DNA of 23,358 nt from SG8-4 sp964598225. GTDB lineage: Bacteria; Planctomycetota; Phycisphaerae; Sedimentisphaerales; Anaerobacaceae. The stretch spans positions 1 through 23,358 of the forward strand of contig CAZRBG010000073.1 of the NCBI GenBank assembly GCA_964598225.1, read 5' to 3'. Made by a program: the position numbers and the translations under genes. Every line of letters begins with the position of its first letter. Within the stretch, counting starts at the first letter, position 1. Below are positions 15,821-22,820 of this stretch, piece after piece. The notes below the pieces were generated by a model. That model saw only the letters and a list, made by a program, of their open reading frames with translations. It had not been told where the DNA came from and searched no databases.

Positions 15821-17164
15821 ATGAATATGAGCGACTTAAACAGACGACAATTTCTTGCTGCCGCGTCGGTCGGTTCCATGGCCGCGGTGGCCTCGCCGAC
15901 CTTTGTCAACGCCCGCACTAAGGCAGATGAACTGGCCATTCTCGGCGGTCGGCCTGTTAGGACCAAGCCCTTCCAACATTGGCCGATATGGAACAAGAAC
16001 ACCGACGAGGAAAGGGTCCTGGCCGTGCTGCGAAGCGGAGTATGGTCGAGGAACAAGGTCGTGGCGGAGTTCGAGAAAAAGTACGCCGAACTTATGGGAG
16101 CCAAACGTTGTATCGGCACGACCAATGGAACCAATGCGCTGCTGACCGCGCTGCACTGCCTGGACATTGGCATCGGCGATGAAGTCTTAGTGACACCGTA
16201 CACCTTTGTCGCTTCTATTCAAGTTATCTTTCTGGTCGGCGCGCTGCCGATCATGGTCGATCCCGATCCCGACACGTTCCAGATCAACCCCGACAAGATG
16301 GAAGAAAAAATCGGCAGGCACACCAAAGCCATCCTGCCGGTTCACATCCTCGGCCTGCCCGCCAACATGGGCAGAATCAACGCCATCGCCGGGAAACACA
16401 ACCTGGTCGTCGTGGAGGATGCGTGTCAGGCGTGGATGGCGGAATGGAAAGGCAGGAAGTGCGGCACCTTAGGCGACCTCGGGTGCTTTAGCTTCCAGAA
16501 CTCGAAGAATCTGCCGTGCGGCGAAGGCGGCGCCATCCTGGGCGACGACGAGAAGCTCATGGATAAATGCTACTCTTACCACGATTTCGGTAGAGGACAC
16601 GGCTCTGTGGGGCAGGTCGAGGGCACGGGTTTCCGGCTCCTGGGCAATAAGTGCCGCATGGCTGAATACCAGGCGGCTATCCTCCTGGCCCAGATGGAAC
16701 GCCTCGAAGAACAAACCCAAACCCGCAATGAAAATGCAAAATATCTGACGTCACAACTCGACGATATTCCCGGCATCGTTCCGCACAGATTGTACGACGG
16801 CGTTACGCGGGCGGCCTACCATCTCTATCCATTCCGCTACGAGAAAGAGCGTTTCGGCAATGTCCCGCGCGGCAAGTTCATGGCCGCTCTGAAGGCCGAG
16901 GGCATTCCCTGCTCCAGCGGATACAATCGCGTTAACAAGAACGCTTTCTTCGAAAATGCTTTGCGCTCCAAGAACTTCCGCAAAGTGTATTCCAAAAAGA
17001 GACTGGACCGCTGCCGGGAGCTAAATCATTGCCCTGACGGCGACCGGTTGTGCGACGAGGCCGTATGGTTCTCGCAGAGGCTCCTGCTCGGCACGAAATC
17101 AGATATGGAAGATATCGCCGATGCGATCCGGAAAATCTACCACAACCGAGCCAAGCTGGTGTAG
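15821..17164 (+). CDS. DegT/DnrJ/EryC1/StrS-family aminotransferase with Tat signal
   Basis: A 447-residue PLP-dependent enzyme of the sugar-aminotransferase family. The start at 15821 is supported by GAGGAG eight bases upstream. The N-terminus carries a twin-arginine signal, LNRRQFLAAASVGSMAAVAS (R8-R9), with a possible cleavage site near VNA (residue 31). The catalytic fold follows: GTTNGTNALLTALHCL, the PLP-contacting Asp200 in VVVEDACQA, and the Schiff-base Lys229 in FSFQNSKNLPCGEGG. These residues suggest a working enzyme. Family members usually transaminate keto-sugar nucleotides in the cytoplasm, so export of a folded, PLP-loaded enzyme is odd; I recall similar Tat-tagged homologues in planctomycetes. 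The substrate is unknown. It stands alone: a long leader lies upstream and a transposase remnant downstream. Confidence 0.9.
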   Translation: MNMSDLNRRQFLAAASVGSMAAVASPTFVNARTKADELAILGGRPVRTKPFQHWPIWNKNTDEERVLAVLRSGVWSRNKVVAEFEKKYAELMGAKRCIGTTNGTNALLTALHCLDIGIGDEVLVTPYTFVASIQVIFLVGALPIMVDPDPDTFQINPDKMEEKIGRHTKAILPVHILGLPANMGRINAIAGKHNLVVVEDACQAWMAEWKGRKCGTLGDLGCFSFQNSKNLPCGEGGAILGDDEKLMDKCYSYHDFGRGHGSVGQVEGTGFRLLGNKCRMAEYQAAILLAQMERLEEQTQTRNENAKYLTSQLDDIPGIVPHRLYDGVTRAAYHLYPFRYEKERFGNVPRGKFMAALKAEGIPCSSGYNRVNKNAFFENALRSKNFRKVYSKKRLDRCRELNHCPDGDRLCDEAVWFSQRLLLGTKSDMEDIADAIRKIYHNRAKLV

Positions 17165-17239
17165 CTGCCGTGTTGATAATCGATGTAGGGCCTGGTTCGA
17201 AAACACGTGATTTGAGGTGACAGTGGAGGCAGAGCCAGG

Positions 17240-17404
17240 TTACCACGGTGCGTATCGGTTGTGGTTGAACAAGAAACGCAGCAAATCCAAATAGTCATTG
17301 CCGATATGCCGCCACAGGAAGAAATAGTTCTGCAGGCGGCTATTGAGGTTTTCGACCAACGAACTGGCGCGGACGCGTCGGACATCGCCTCGATGGCGGC
17401 GGCT
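17240..17404 (-). pseudogene. Transposase C-terminal remnant
   Basis: A 54-codon open stretch on the minus strand, bounded by TGA at 17405-17407 and TAA at 17240-17242, reads VRASSLVENLNSRLQNYFF then GNDYLDLLRFLFNHNR. The pattern ASSxVENxNSRLxxY followed by a YLDLLxFxxNHxR segment is what I associate with the end of a DDE-type transposase; I do not assign an IS family. There is no start codon or upstream catalytic region in frame, so this is a decayed fragment. It lies between the aminotransferase and the phosphate transporter. No clear terminal inverted repeats are seen. Confidence 0.45.
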
Positions 17405-17557
17405 TCAATCCGATGGTGCCGCTATCCTGGACGTACATTGCCCGCTTACAAAGTTGTAAACACATATTTCCTTAAACAATATATGCCTAATCTCCATTTT
17501 TTTCAAAACTCCTGTCAGAATAATCATCAAACTTGCTTGAGCCGCATGCAGCCTGTA

Positions 17558-17599
17558 TGTTAGAAATGTGTTAGCAATTGGTTAGGATTACGTTAGTAT
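17558..17599 (+). promoter_or_regulatory. Pho-box-like array of 11-bp spaced repeats
   Basis: TTAG occurs at 17560, 17571, 17582 and 17593, exactly 11 bases apart, in the 7-mers TGTTAGA, TGTTAGC, GGTTAGG and CGTTAGT. PhoB/PhoP response regulators bind direct repeats with this 11-bp period upstream of phosphate-starvation genes, and the next gene is a phosphate transporter. A possible -10, TAGTAT, overlaps the last copy (17594-17599). The repeat sequence is not the E. coli CTGTCAT, so the regulator is inferred from period and context. Confidence 0.5.
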
Positions 17600-17685
17600 T
17601 TTGCTGTTTCCGGCGACAGACCGAGCTGATCGCGGCGGCCGATGCCTTTAAACCTTTGGTTGGATTGAATTTAAGAAAGAACGAA

Positions 17686-19788
17686 ATGCCCACAACTTTC
17701 AAGAAGGTTCTGCGAATCTCAGTGTTTGTCTTGCTTCTGTGTGTCGGTCTTTGTATTGCCCTCGAAAAGAGCGGTGCAGCAGAATCCGCCGGGGATGCCG
17801 AAGAACGATTGTCCGGAGAACAGGTCGAGATAATCCTTGAGCGAATTGCCAGGGAGGACTTCGCCAAGGCCGAATCACTGGAAATGCTGTATCACAAAGA
17901 CCCCGGCAGATTCACCGAAGATGAGATCGCCGGATCGCTCAGATGGCTCGAGAAGAAAGGGCCCGAAGGAGAGAAAAAGGCAGCCGAACTCAAAGATTTG
18001 TGGAAACAAGACCCCCGTAAATTCGGCGTCGCAGTTACCAATCTCGTGGAAGAAGAGTTACTCGAAGCGGCAAAGAATCAGAAGCGAGCGGCGATTAGGG
18101 ACGGCATCTTCGGGACTGTGGGAGGACTTGGGCTTTTTCTGTTCGGAATGGGACTGATGTCCGAAGGTCTGAAGAAATCGGCGGGCCAGAAATTCAGGAG
18201 TCTTCTCGGAGTATTGACGAAACATCGACTCGTCGCGGTTATCACAGGGGCACTGGTAACCGCCCTGATCCAGTCGAGCTCGGCCACTACGGTGATGACG
18301 GTGGGACTTGTAAATGCAGGACTTCTGACGCTAAAGCAAGCGCTTTGCGTTGTTCTGGGCGCCAACATCGGCACAACAATCACGGCGGGCGTGGTTTCGA
18401 TTCTGGCACTGTTCAAGGTTACAAATTACGCTCTGCCTGCCGTTGGACTCGGGTTTTTGCTTATGATCGGCGGCAGGTCGCCCAGAGCCCGAACCGCGGG
18501 CGAGATACTGATCGGCTTCGGCGTACTGTTTCTGGGAATTCACTTCATGAAGGATGCGTTCGCACCGCTCAAAGACAGCCTGGACGCACAGAATATTCTG
18601 ATATGGGTTGGGCATAATCCACTCCTGGCGGTGCTTGCCGGCACGGCCATTACAGTACTTTTGCAAAGCAGCTCGGCATCTATCGCGATGATTCAGGTTC
18701 TTGCGTGGCAGGGCGCCTTTGGTACGAACTGGGATCAGGTCCTGAGCGTTACGATACCTTACATTCTGGGCGACAATATCGGCACCACTATCACGGCTCA
18801 GATCGCGGCGCTGCGCTCTTCACGAAACGGCAAGCGAGCGGCGATAGGCCATACGATATTCAATGTTGTCGGTGTTCTCTATATGTTGCTGCCGGTCTGG
18901 TTGGGCTGGTATGCCGAAGTCGTCAAGTGGATTACTCCGGGCGTCCTGAATGAGAATACCATAATGAGGCACATCTTTGCCGCTCACTGCACTTTCAATG
19001 TTTTCAATACGATTGTTTTCCTTGCTGTCATAAAGCTGCTGCAGTCAGCCGTCATGAAATTGATCCCTGTTACACAGAGCGAGATCGCCCGCAAACCCGT
19101 GGCCCTGGAGACCCATCTTCTCAAGACGCCCGTCATAGCACTCGATCAGGCCAAGCGGGAAATCGTCCGTATGGGCAAGGCCGCCCGCAGAACGCTGATG
19201 TTATCAATCGACGGGATTCTCGATGACAACAAACGCCACCTCAAGACAGTGCGCGAGTTGGAGGATTATATAGACGAATTCCAGCTCGAGATCACCTCAT
19301 ATCTCTCTGCTTTGTCGCGGCAGACGCTTTCCGACGAGTTATCCGTTGAGCTGCCCGTGCTCCTGCACGCCGTCAACGATCTCGAGCGCATCGGCGACCA
19401 TGCCGTCAACATAGTCGAGATAGCCGAGAGGAAGCTGGAGCAAAAAATCGATTTCAGCAGCGAAGCACAAGCTGAAGCCGAGCAGTTGAAGAAAGAGATT
19501 AAGGAGATGTTCGACTGCGTCGTGGATGCTCTGGAAAAGGATGATCCCGACGAAGCCAGGCGGGCGCATCCTCACGAGGAAATGCTCAACCGGATGCAGG
19601 TGGACTTCAGACGCAGCCACGTACAGCGGATGAGCGACGCGAAGTGCTCTCCGGAAGCAGGCCTTATTTTTATAGATCTGGTGGACAACGTGGAGAAGAC
19701 AGGCGACCATCTTACGAATATCTCCCAGGCCATAATCGGGGGCCTGCAATGGGAGGGCGTCAAACCGAAGATTTCCGCAGATTCCTGA
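17686..19788 (+). CDS. Na+/phosphate cotransporter with PhoU-like C-terminal domain
   Basis: A 700-residue inner-membrane protein of the NptA/PNaS family, which imports inorganic phosphate with sodium. An N-terminal hydrophobic segment or signal peptide (residues about 5-28) is followed by a charged helical domain (about 30-140) that would be periplasmic. The membrane core contains the duplicated family motif: QSSSATTVMTVGLVNAGLLT (from Q196) with GANIGTTITAG, and QSSSASIAMIQVLAWQG (from Q327) with GDNIGTTITAQ. A cytoplasmic PhoU-like helical domain (about 485-690) carries ERIGDHAVNIVEIAE and EKTGDHLTNISQAI. The frame is open back to 17578, but that start would lie inside the Pho-box-like repeats; I choose the ATG at 17686, which begins the signal segment, despite its weak ribosome-binding site. 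The extra N-terminal domain is not typical of short homologues. Confidence 0.93.
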   Translation: MPTTFKKVLRISVFVLLLCVGLCIALEKSGAAESAGDAEERLSGEQVEIILERIAREDFAKAESLEMLYHKDPGRFTEDEIAGSLRWLEKKGPEGEKKAAELKDLWKQDPRKFGVAVTNLVEEELLEAAKNQKRAAIRDGIFGTVGGLGLFLFGMGLMSEGLKKSAGQKFRSLLGVLTKHRLVAVITGALVTALIQSSSATTVMTVGLVNAGLLTLKQALCVVLGANIGTTITAGVVSILALFKVTNYALPAVGLGFLLMIGGRSPRARTAGEILIGFGVLFLGIHFMKDAFAPLKDSLDAQNILIWVGHNPLLAVLAGTAITVLLQSSSASIAMIQVLAWQGAFGTNWDQVLSVTIPYILGDNIGTTITAQIAALRSSRNGKRAAIGHTIFNVVGVLYMLLPVWLGWYAEVVKWITPGVLNENTIMRHIFAAHCTFNVFNTIVFLAVIKLLQSAVMKLIPVTQSEIARKPVALETHLLKTPVIALDQAKREIVRMGKAARRTLMLSIDGILDDNKRHLKTVRELEDYIDEFQLEITSYLSALSRQTLSDELSVELPVLLHAVNDLERIGDHAVNIVEIAERKLEQKIDFSSEAQAEAEQLKKEIKEMFDCVVDALEKDDPDEARRAHPHEEMLNRMQVDFRRSHVQRMSDAKCSPEAGLIFIDLVDNVEKTGDHLTNISQAIIGGLQWEGVKPKISADS

Positions 19789-19804
19789 GCAATGCCGAAT
19801 AGGG

Positions 19805-19838
19805 CAAGCTCTGAGCGTAGCCGAACGGGCGGGAATCC
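19805..19838 (+). repeat. Dispersed repeat, copy 1
   Basis: GCAAGCTCTGAGCGTAGCCG followed by AACGGGCGGGAAT. A matching copy in the opposite orientation lies at 20644-20676. The two differ by a few substitutions. The element directly follows the transporter gene. Confidence 0.6.
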
Positions 19839-19854
19839 AAGCTTGTTGGCTTTG

Positions 19855-20036
19855 ATTGGCTTTGTTTTCCTTGACTTATTACAAGCCCTAATTTGCACTA
19901 AACCTGTGTCACAAGTGAGCTTATGCCCTTTTCGCCCTTTCGCAAATTGGCTTTGTTTTTACGAATTCCTTTACGCAGTCCCATGGACTCCTTTCGGAGA
20001 ACGCACAACGCAGCACGAGTAAATTGGCTTTGTTTT
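19855..20036. repeat. Three copies of an ATTGGCTTTGTTTT repeat
   Basis: ATTGGCTTTGTTTT occurs at 19855, 19946 and 20023; the last two copies extend by two bases to AAATTGGCTTTGTTTT. Spacing is 91 and 77 bases, so it is not a CRISPR array. On the opposite strand each copy reads Lys-Thr-Lys-Pro-Ile, a string I have often seen in spurious proteins from planctomycete genomes. Confidence 0.6.
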
Positions 20037-20099
20037 ACAAATTTTGATACAGATTTCACTGTTTAACACTGATTCATATAGCATTTCCGGCTGCCCGTC

Positions 20100-20175
20100 T
20101 GTCATTCCCGCGGAGGCGGGAATCCATACGTTCGTGCCCATCTGGATTCCTGCCCCTGCCTCCGCAGGGGCGACA
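20100..20175. repeat. Compound inverted repeat: two hairpins in opposite orientation
   Basis: The left arm (20100-20126) holds a perfect 8-bp hairpin, ATTCCCGC-GGAG-GCGGGAAT. The right arm (20143-20175) holds a 7-bp hairpin, CCCCTGC-CTCC-GCAGGGG. The arms are diverged copies of each other in inverted orientation, from TGTC at the outside to GGAATCCA / TGGATTCC at the inside. The structure is REP/BIME-like. The left hairpin also fits the ATTCCC-N8-GGGAAT pattern of the neisserial dRS3 repeat, without implying kinship. Confidence 0.65.
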
Positions 20176-20461
20176 ATCCTTCGCGGGAATAACAGCCCGC
20201 AAAGCAACTATGGGGTACGACTCGTCGAGAGCACAGAGAAAAATAGTCAATAATCAATAGTCAATGTCAAAGCCCTCCTGATTCTCTGGACCGCACTTGC
20301 TGTTACCCTGGTCATCTGATCACCTTGCCTGCTGTATTCTGAGTTCTGAGTTCCGTATTCCATTTTTGAGTATTATACCATATTATTGAGTAAATATCAA
20401 ACATAATCTCCAGAAACAGCTAATTTAGACAGGATAACACAATTGACATGGATTTCCGTTT

Positions 20462-20542
20462 GCCACCAAGGCACGAAGGCACAAAGCTGGTTAATATCAT
20501 TATTAATTCTTTTTATCTTTGCGTTCTTTGAGTCTCTGTGGC
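20462..20542. repeat. 26-bp imperfect inverted repeat
   Basis: GCCACCAAGGCACGAAGGCA then CAAAG (20462-20486) pairs imperfectly with the segment ending CTCTGTGGC (20517-20542), whose reverse complement begins GCCACAGAGACTCAAAGAAC. The arms are separated by about 30 AT-rich bases. It may be a miniature mobile element or a folded RNA end; no coding function is seen. Confidence 0.5.
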
Positions 20543-20643
20543 TAAAATCTCTGTAAATCCTGTAATCCTGTCAAAAAAATTGTTTGTCTTTCCCTGGTAC
20601 AATAGATAGAATCGGGAATGGTTTTGGGAGCTGTAATGAGAGC

Positions 20644-20676
20644 GAATCCCCGTTCGACTTCGCTCAGAGCTTGCCG
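20644..20676 (-). repeat. Dispersed repeat, copy 2 (inverted)
   Basis: On the minus strand this reads GCAAGCTCTGAGCGAAGTCG followed by AACGGGGATTCG, matching the copy at 19805-19838 with a few differences. The two face each other across about 800 bases of repeat-rich DNA, just upstream of the membrane TIR-like gene. Confidence 0.6.
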
Positions 20677-20787
20677 AATGGGACAGGCAGTGGCGAAAGA
20701 ACCATGAGAAAATATAGCACATATAGCGGATAGCTTCAATTCGCCCGAATCCTTAGCATGAATGCGAGGGGTCAAGAGGAGAAAATT

Positions 20788-22056
20788 ATGTGGGAAAAGA
20801 TCCGCGATGATTTAATCCCAGCTTTAGCTCAGGTCGTACGTATGGCCTTTCTTTTTATTCCGATGACCCTTGTTGGTCCCATGTTGTTTTTTGCAATACT
20901 GTATTGGTGGTTTGTGCCAGCATCAATGAGACTCGACCTCCCTTTAAGCTTCCCTTCCACAGGTTTGAAGATCGTGGCAAGCCTGTTGGCGCTACCAATG
21001 TTGCTTGTATCCCGGCACTCAAGCGAGGTACTTGCATCTTCGCTGCCAGAAAAATGTACAACATCTTTGTACCGCATAGTTTCTCCTGCTGCCTTTATAC
21101 TCCGTATCTTGTTCTTTCTCTCGTCCTTGCGTCTTTTTGCACCAGTGGTAGGTATTCCAGCGCTTCAGCCACCAGCCGTCGCACTTGTTTTCGGTTGCTT
21201 CGTACTATATGTTTGGCTACAAAACTTAAAGATAGGTCTTGGCATATTCGTGCATATAGACATTGGTAAACGAAGACATCGCTATATTGTCGGACCTTCT
21301 GCACCTGAGCTTCTCACAACTGACAGGCGGCCCCCCATCGTCTATTTGAGATCTTTCGCAAAAGAGCGCTCGAGAGCAACGATTCTTGGACGACTTGACT
21401 ACATTAGAAATTCCTTTGTGGGATTTTACGTAATGGCTCGCCAGCCAACAGATTCGGGCGACTTTTCCAGCTTCCTCCGTAAGCGGTTAGCTTGGAGATG
21501 CAAGCAGAAGCTCCTCGACTCAAACCGCTCTCCCCATGATGAACAAGCACTCTTTGCGGAGTTTTTTTCCGAATACGGCCCGTACATTGCTATTGGAAGA
21601 CCAGGCGAAGCTTTTGAGAGTATGGATCTCGGCGCAGCTAAGTACTACATTCCAGATGAGGAATGGAAGACAAAAGTGGTTGAGTTGATCAACTCGTCTG
21701 GGGCAATAGTCATAGAGGCTGCTGAATCTGAAGGGCTTTCTTGGGAGATTCGAGAAGTATTGAGCCGAATAGCGCCGGAGAAGTTGCTTATCATTCTTCC
21801 CCGTAACGACGCCGACTATCGAGAGTTTTGCGTATTCTCAGCAGGCTTGTTTCCGCACCCGATGCCAGAAGAGCTTCCTAATACGCGATTAATAATGTTC
21901 GGGGCAGACTGGTCGCCTATACCTCTTGAAAATTTCACACTAATTCTTGAGGATGCGCTGCAACCGTTTGTAGACCGTCTTAATCTGATATCATCACATG
22001 ATAAGAAGACAAACCATGCTAATGAAGCCGACGCAAAAAATCACGCGGCTGATTAG
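20788..22056 (+). CDS. Four-helix membrane protein with TIR-like C-terminal domain
   Basis: An uncharacterised 422-residue protein. The frame opens at 20758, but the ATG at 20788 has AGGAG about seven bases upstream. Hydrophobic segments at about 17-42, 52-70, 95-118 and 125-150 predict four membrane helices. The soluble part starts with RRPPIVYLRSFAKE (P182 onward), continues with YGPYIAIGRPGEAF (GRPGE at 270-274) and LGAAKYYIPDEEW, and ends with a strand-helix unit, GAIVIEAAESEGLSWEIREV (E320), then LLIILP. The order strand, SWEI helix, strand resembles the half of a TIR domain that carries the catalytic Glu, and SWEI is also present in the TIR protein encoded next. Membership of the TIR superfamily is my inference; a SLOG-like or deoxyribosyltransferase-like Rossmannoid fold is the alternative. 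AT content is higher than in the lpx cluster, consistent with acquired DNA. Confidence 0.6.
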   Translation: MWEKIRDDLIPALAQVVRMAFLFIPMTLVGPMLFFAILYWWFVPASMRLDLPLSFPSTGLKIVASLLALPMLLVSRHSSEVLASSLPEKCTTSLYRIVSPAAFILRILFFLSSLRLFAPVVGIPALQPPAVALVFGCFVLYVWLQNLKIGLGIFVHIDIGKRRHRYIVGPSAPELLTTDRRPPIVYLRSFAKERSRATILGRLDYIRNSFVGFYVMARQPTDSGDFSSFLRKRLAWRCKQKLLDSNRSPHDEQALFAEFFSEYGPYIAIGRPGEAFESMDLGAAKYYIPDEEWKTKVVELINSSGAIVIEAAESEGLSWEIREVLSRIAPEKLLIILPRNDADYREFCVFSAGLFPHPMPEELPNTRLIMFGADWSPIPLENFTLILEDALQPFVDRLNLISSHDKKTNHANEADAKNHAAD

Positions 22057-22303
22057 TAACATTAATAAAACTCGAGAGAGCCACGTATTAATCTCTGGGG
22101 ACAGTTCGCAGAAAACTATGACTATCCTTAATGAACCCTATTAAAAGATAATTAAAAAGATTCTATTGACATTAATTCCTGCAGGGAGAATATTCCTTAT
22201 AGATTTGAAGAACTAAGATTTCACTCTGGTTATATAATAGTAACAAGAGATCAATCGTTGCCGTTAAAGGAGTCCTCTCATAGTCGGGGTTAAAAAGAAA
22301 AAA
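22057..22303. other. AT-rich intergenic region before the TIR gene
   Basis: There is no gene here; a minus-strand frame at 22172-22360 overlaps the TIR start and has no recognisable content. The region holds the candidate promoter listed next and a stand-alone TATAAT at 22233-22238 without a matching -35. The gap suggests that the TIR gene can be expressed independently of the membrane protein gene. Confidence 0.45.
22166..22194 (+). promoter_or_regulatory. Candidate promoter of the TIR-SLATT pair
   Basis: A perfect TTGACA (22166-22171), a 17-base spacer, then AATATT (22189-22194, four of six matches). It lies about 110 bases upstream of the TIR gene. A perfect TATAAT at 22233 may be an alternative -10. 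Confidence 0.5.
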
Positions 22304-22729
22304 ATGAGTTTCTGGGACATTTTCAAGGATAAGATTTTCATCAGCTATGATTACGATCATGATCGACGGTACAAGAACTTATTAGTGGCATGGAGTGTCA
22401 ATAAGCAGCTCTCATTGACCTTCTTAGACAGGTCAGTTGATGTGTCTGTTAATAGTACTGAGGCTGGTCCGGTTAAACGTGTCATTTCTCAGAAGATCAG
22501 TAAATCAAACTATCTTCTATGTATTGTGGGTAAGTATACCTACCGCAGCCAGTGGGTTTCTTGGGAGATTGAAAAGGCGAAGCAATTAGGGACGCCACTT
22601 GTTGGAGTGAAGATTAAAAGGAATTTCAAAACACCGAAGGAGCTACTTAGAAGTGGGACGTCATGGGCCTACGGTTTCAAGTCAGAAAGCATACAGAATG
22701 CACTCCTCAAAGCAAGTGATGGATTCTAA
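22304..22729 (+). CDS. ThsB-like TIR domain protein
   Basis: A 141-residue protein that is essentially one TIR domain of the DUF1863/ThsB-like type. The opening KIFISYDYDHDRRYKNLL (10-27) matches the F-I-S-x-x-x-x-D-x-x-x-y strand and loop of that family. The central strand is NYLLCIVGKYTYRS, followed by WVSWEIEKA, whose E88 is in the position of the catalytic Glu of NAD-consuming TIR enzymes; a strand TPLVGVKI and a C-terminal helix complete the fold. In Thoeris defence, ThsB proteins sense phage and make a cyclic or linear ADP-ribose signal that activates a partner effector. The next gene downstream encodes a small pore-type membrane protein, which could be that effector. The ATG at 22304 has no close Shine-Dalgarno sequence; AAAGGAG lies too far upstream. 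Defence role is inferred. Confidence 0.82.
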   Translation: MSFWDIFKDKIFISYDYDHDRRYKNLLVAWSVNKQLSLTFLDRSVDVSVNSTEAGPVKRVISQKISKSNYLLCIVGKYTYRSQWVSWEIEKAKQLGTPLVGVKIKRNFKTPKELLRSGTSWAYGFKSESIQNALLKASDGF

Positions 22730-22734
22730 TGTCT

Positions 22735-22752
22735 TGTTCGGTTAATCGAACA
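22735..22752. promoter_or_regulatory. Perfect 6-bp inverted repeat between TIR and SLATT genes
   Basis: TGTTCG-GTTAAT-CGAACA: perfect arms with a six-base loop, just after the TIR stop. There is no following T-run, so it is not a typical terminator. It could be an operator or an mRNA hairpin tuning expression of the downstream gene. Confidence 0.4.
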
Positions 22753-22820
22753 GAAATTGACGTGTAATACCAACTGTTAATGCTATTAACGACGCATGTT
22801 AGTTTTGAGGTTTTATTAAT

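Larger units (their letters stand above)
19789..20787. other. 1-kb intergenic region filled with dispersed repeats
   Basis: I see no supported gene here. The short frames present are repeat-derived, for example recurring Lys-Thr-Lys-Pro-Ile strings. The region contains the separate repeats listed below: a GCAAGCTCTGAGCG pair in inverted orientation near its two ends, three ATTGGCTTTGTTTT copies, a compound double-hairpin element, and a 26-bp imperfect inverted repeat. It marks the boundary between the housekeeping transporter and the AT-rich island to the right. Confidence 0.6.

Noticed and set aside
15821..17164. The DegT-family aminotransferase as the missing GnnB partner of the Gfo/Idh enzyme
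   Set aside because: It carries a Tat export signal, lies about 8 kb away on the other strand, and GnnB acts in the cytoplasm.
17137..17385. Minus-strand frame of 82 codons after the aminotransferase gene
   Set aside because: It is the wrong frame of the transposase remnant; the meaningful residues are in the neighbouring frame.
19855..20036. CRISPR array from the three ATTGGCTTTGTTTT copies
   Set aside because: Only three short copies with unequal spacing of 91 and 77 bases and no cas genes.
20542..20775. Minus-strand frames of 69 and 77 codons
   Set aside because: Their sequence derives from the dispersed GCAAGCTCTGAGCG repeat and adjacent repeats.
22172..22360. Minus-strand frame of 62 codons overlapping the TIR gene start
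   Set aside because: It overlaps the TIR start and candidate promoter and has no recognisable features.
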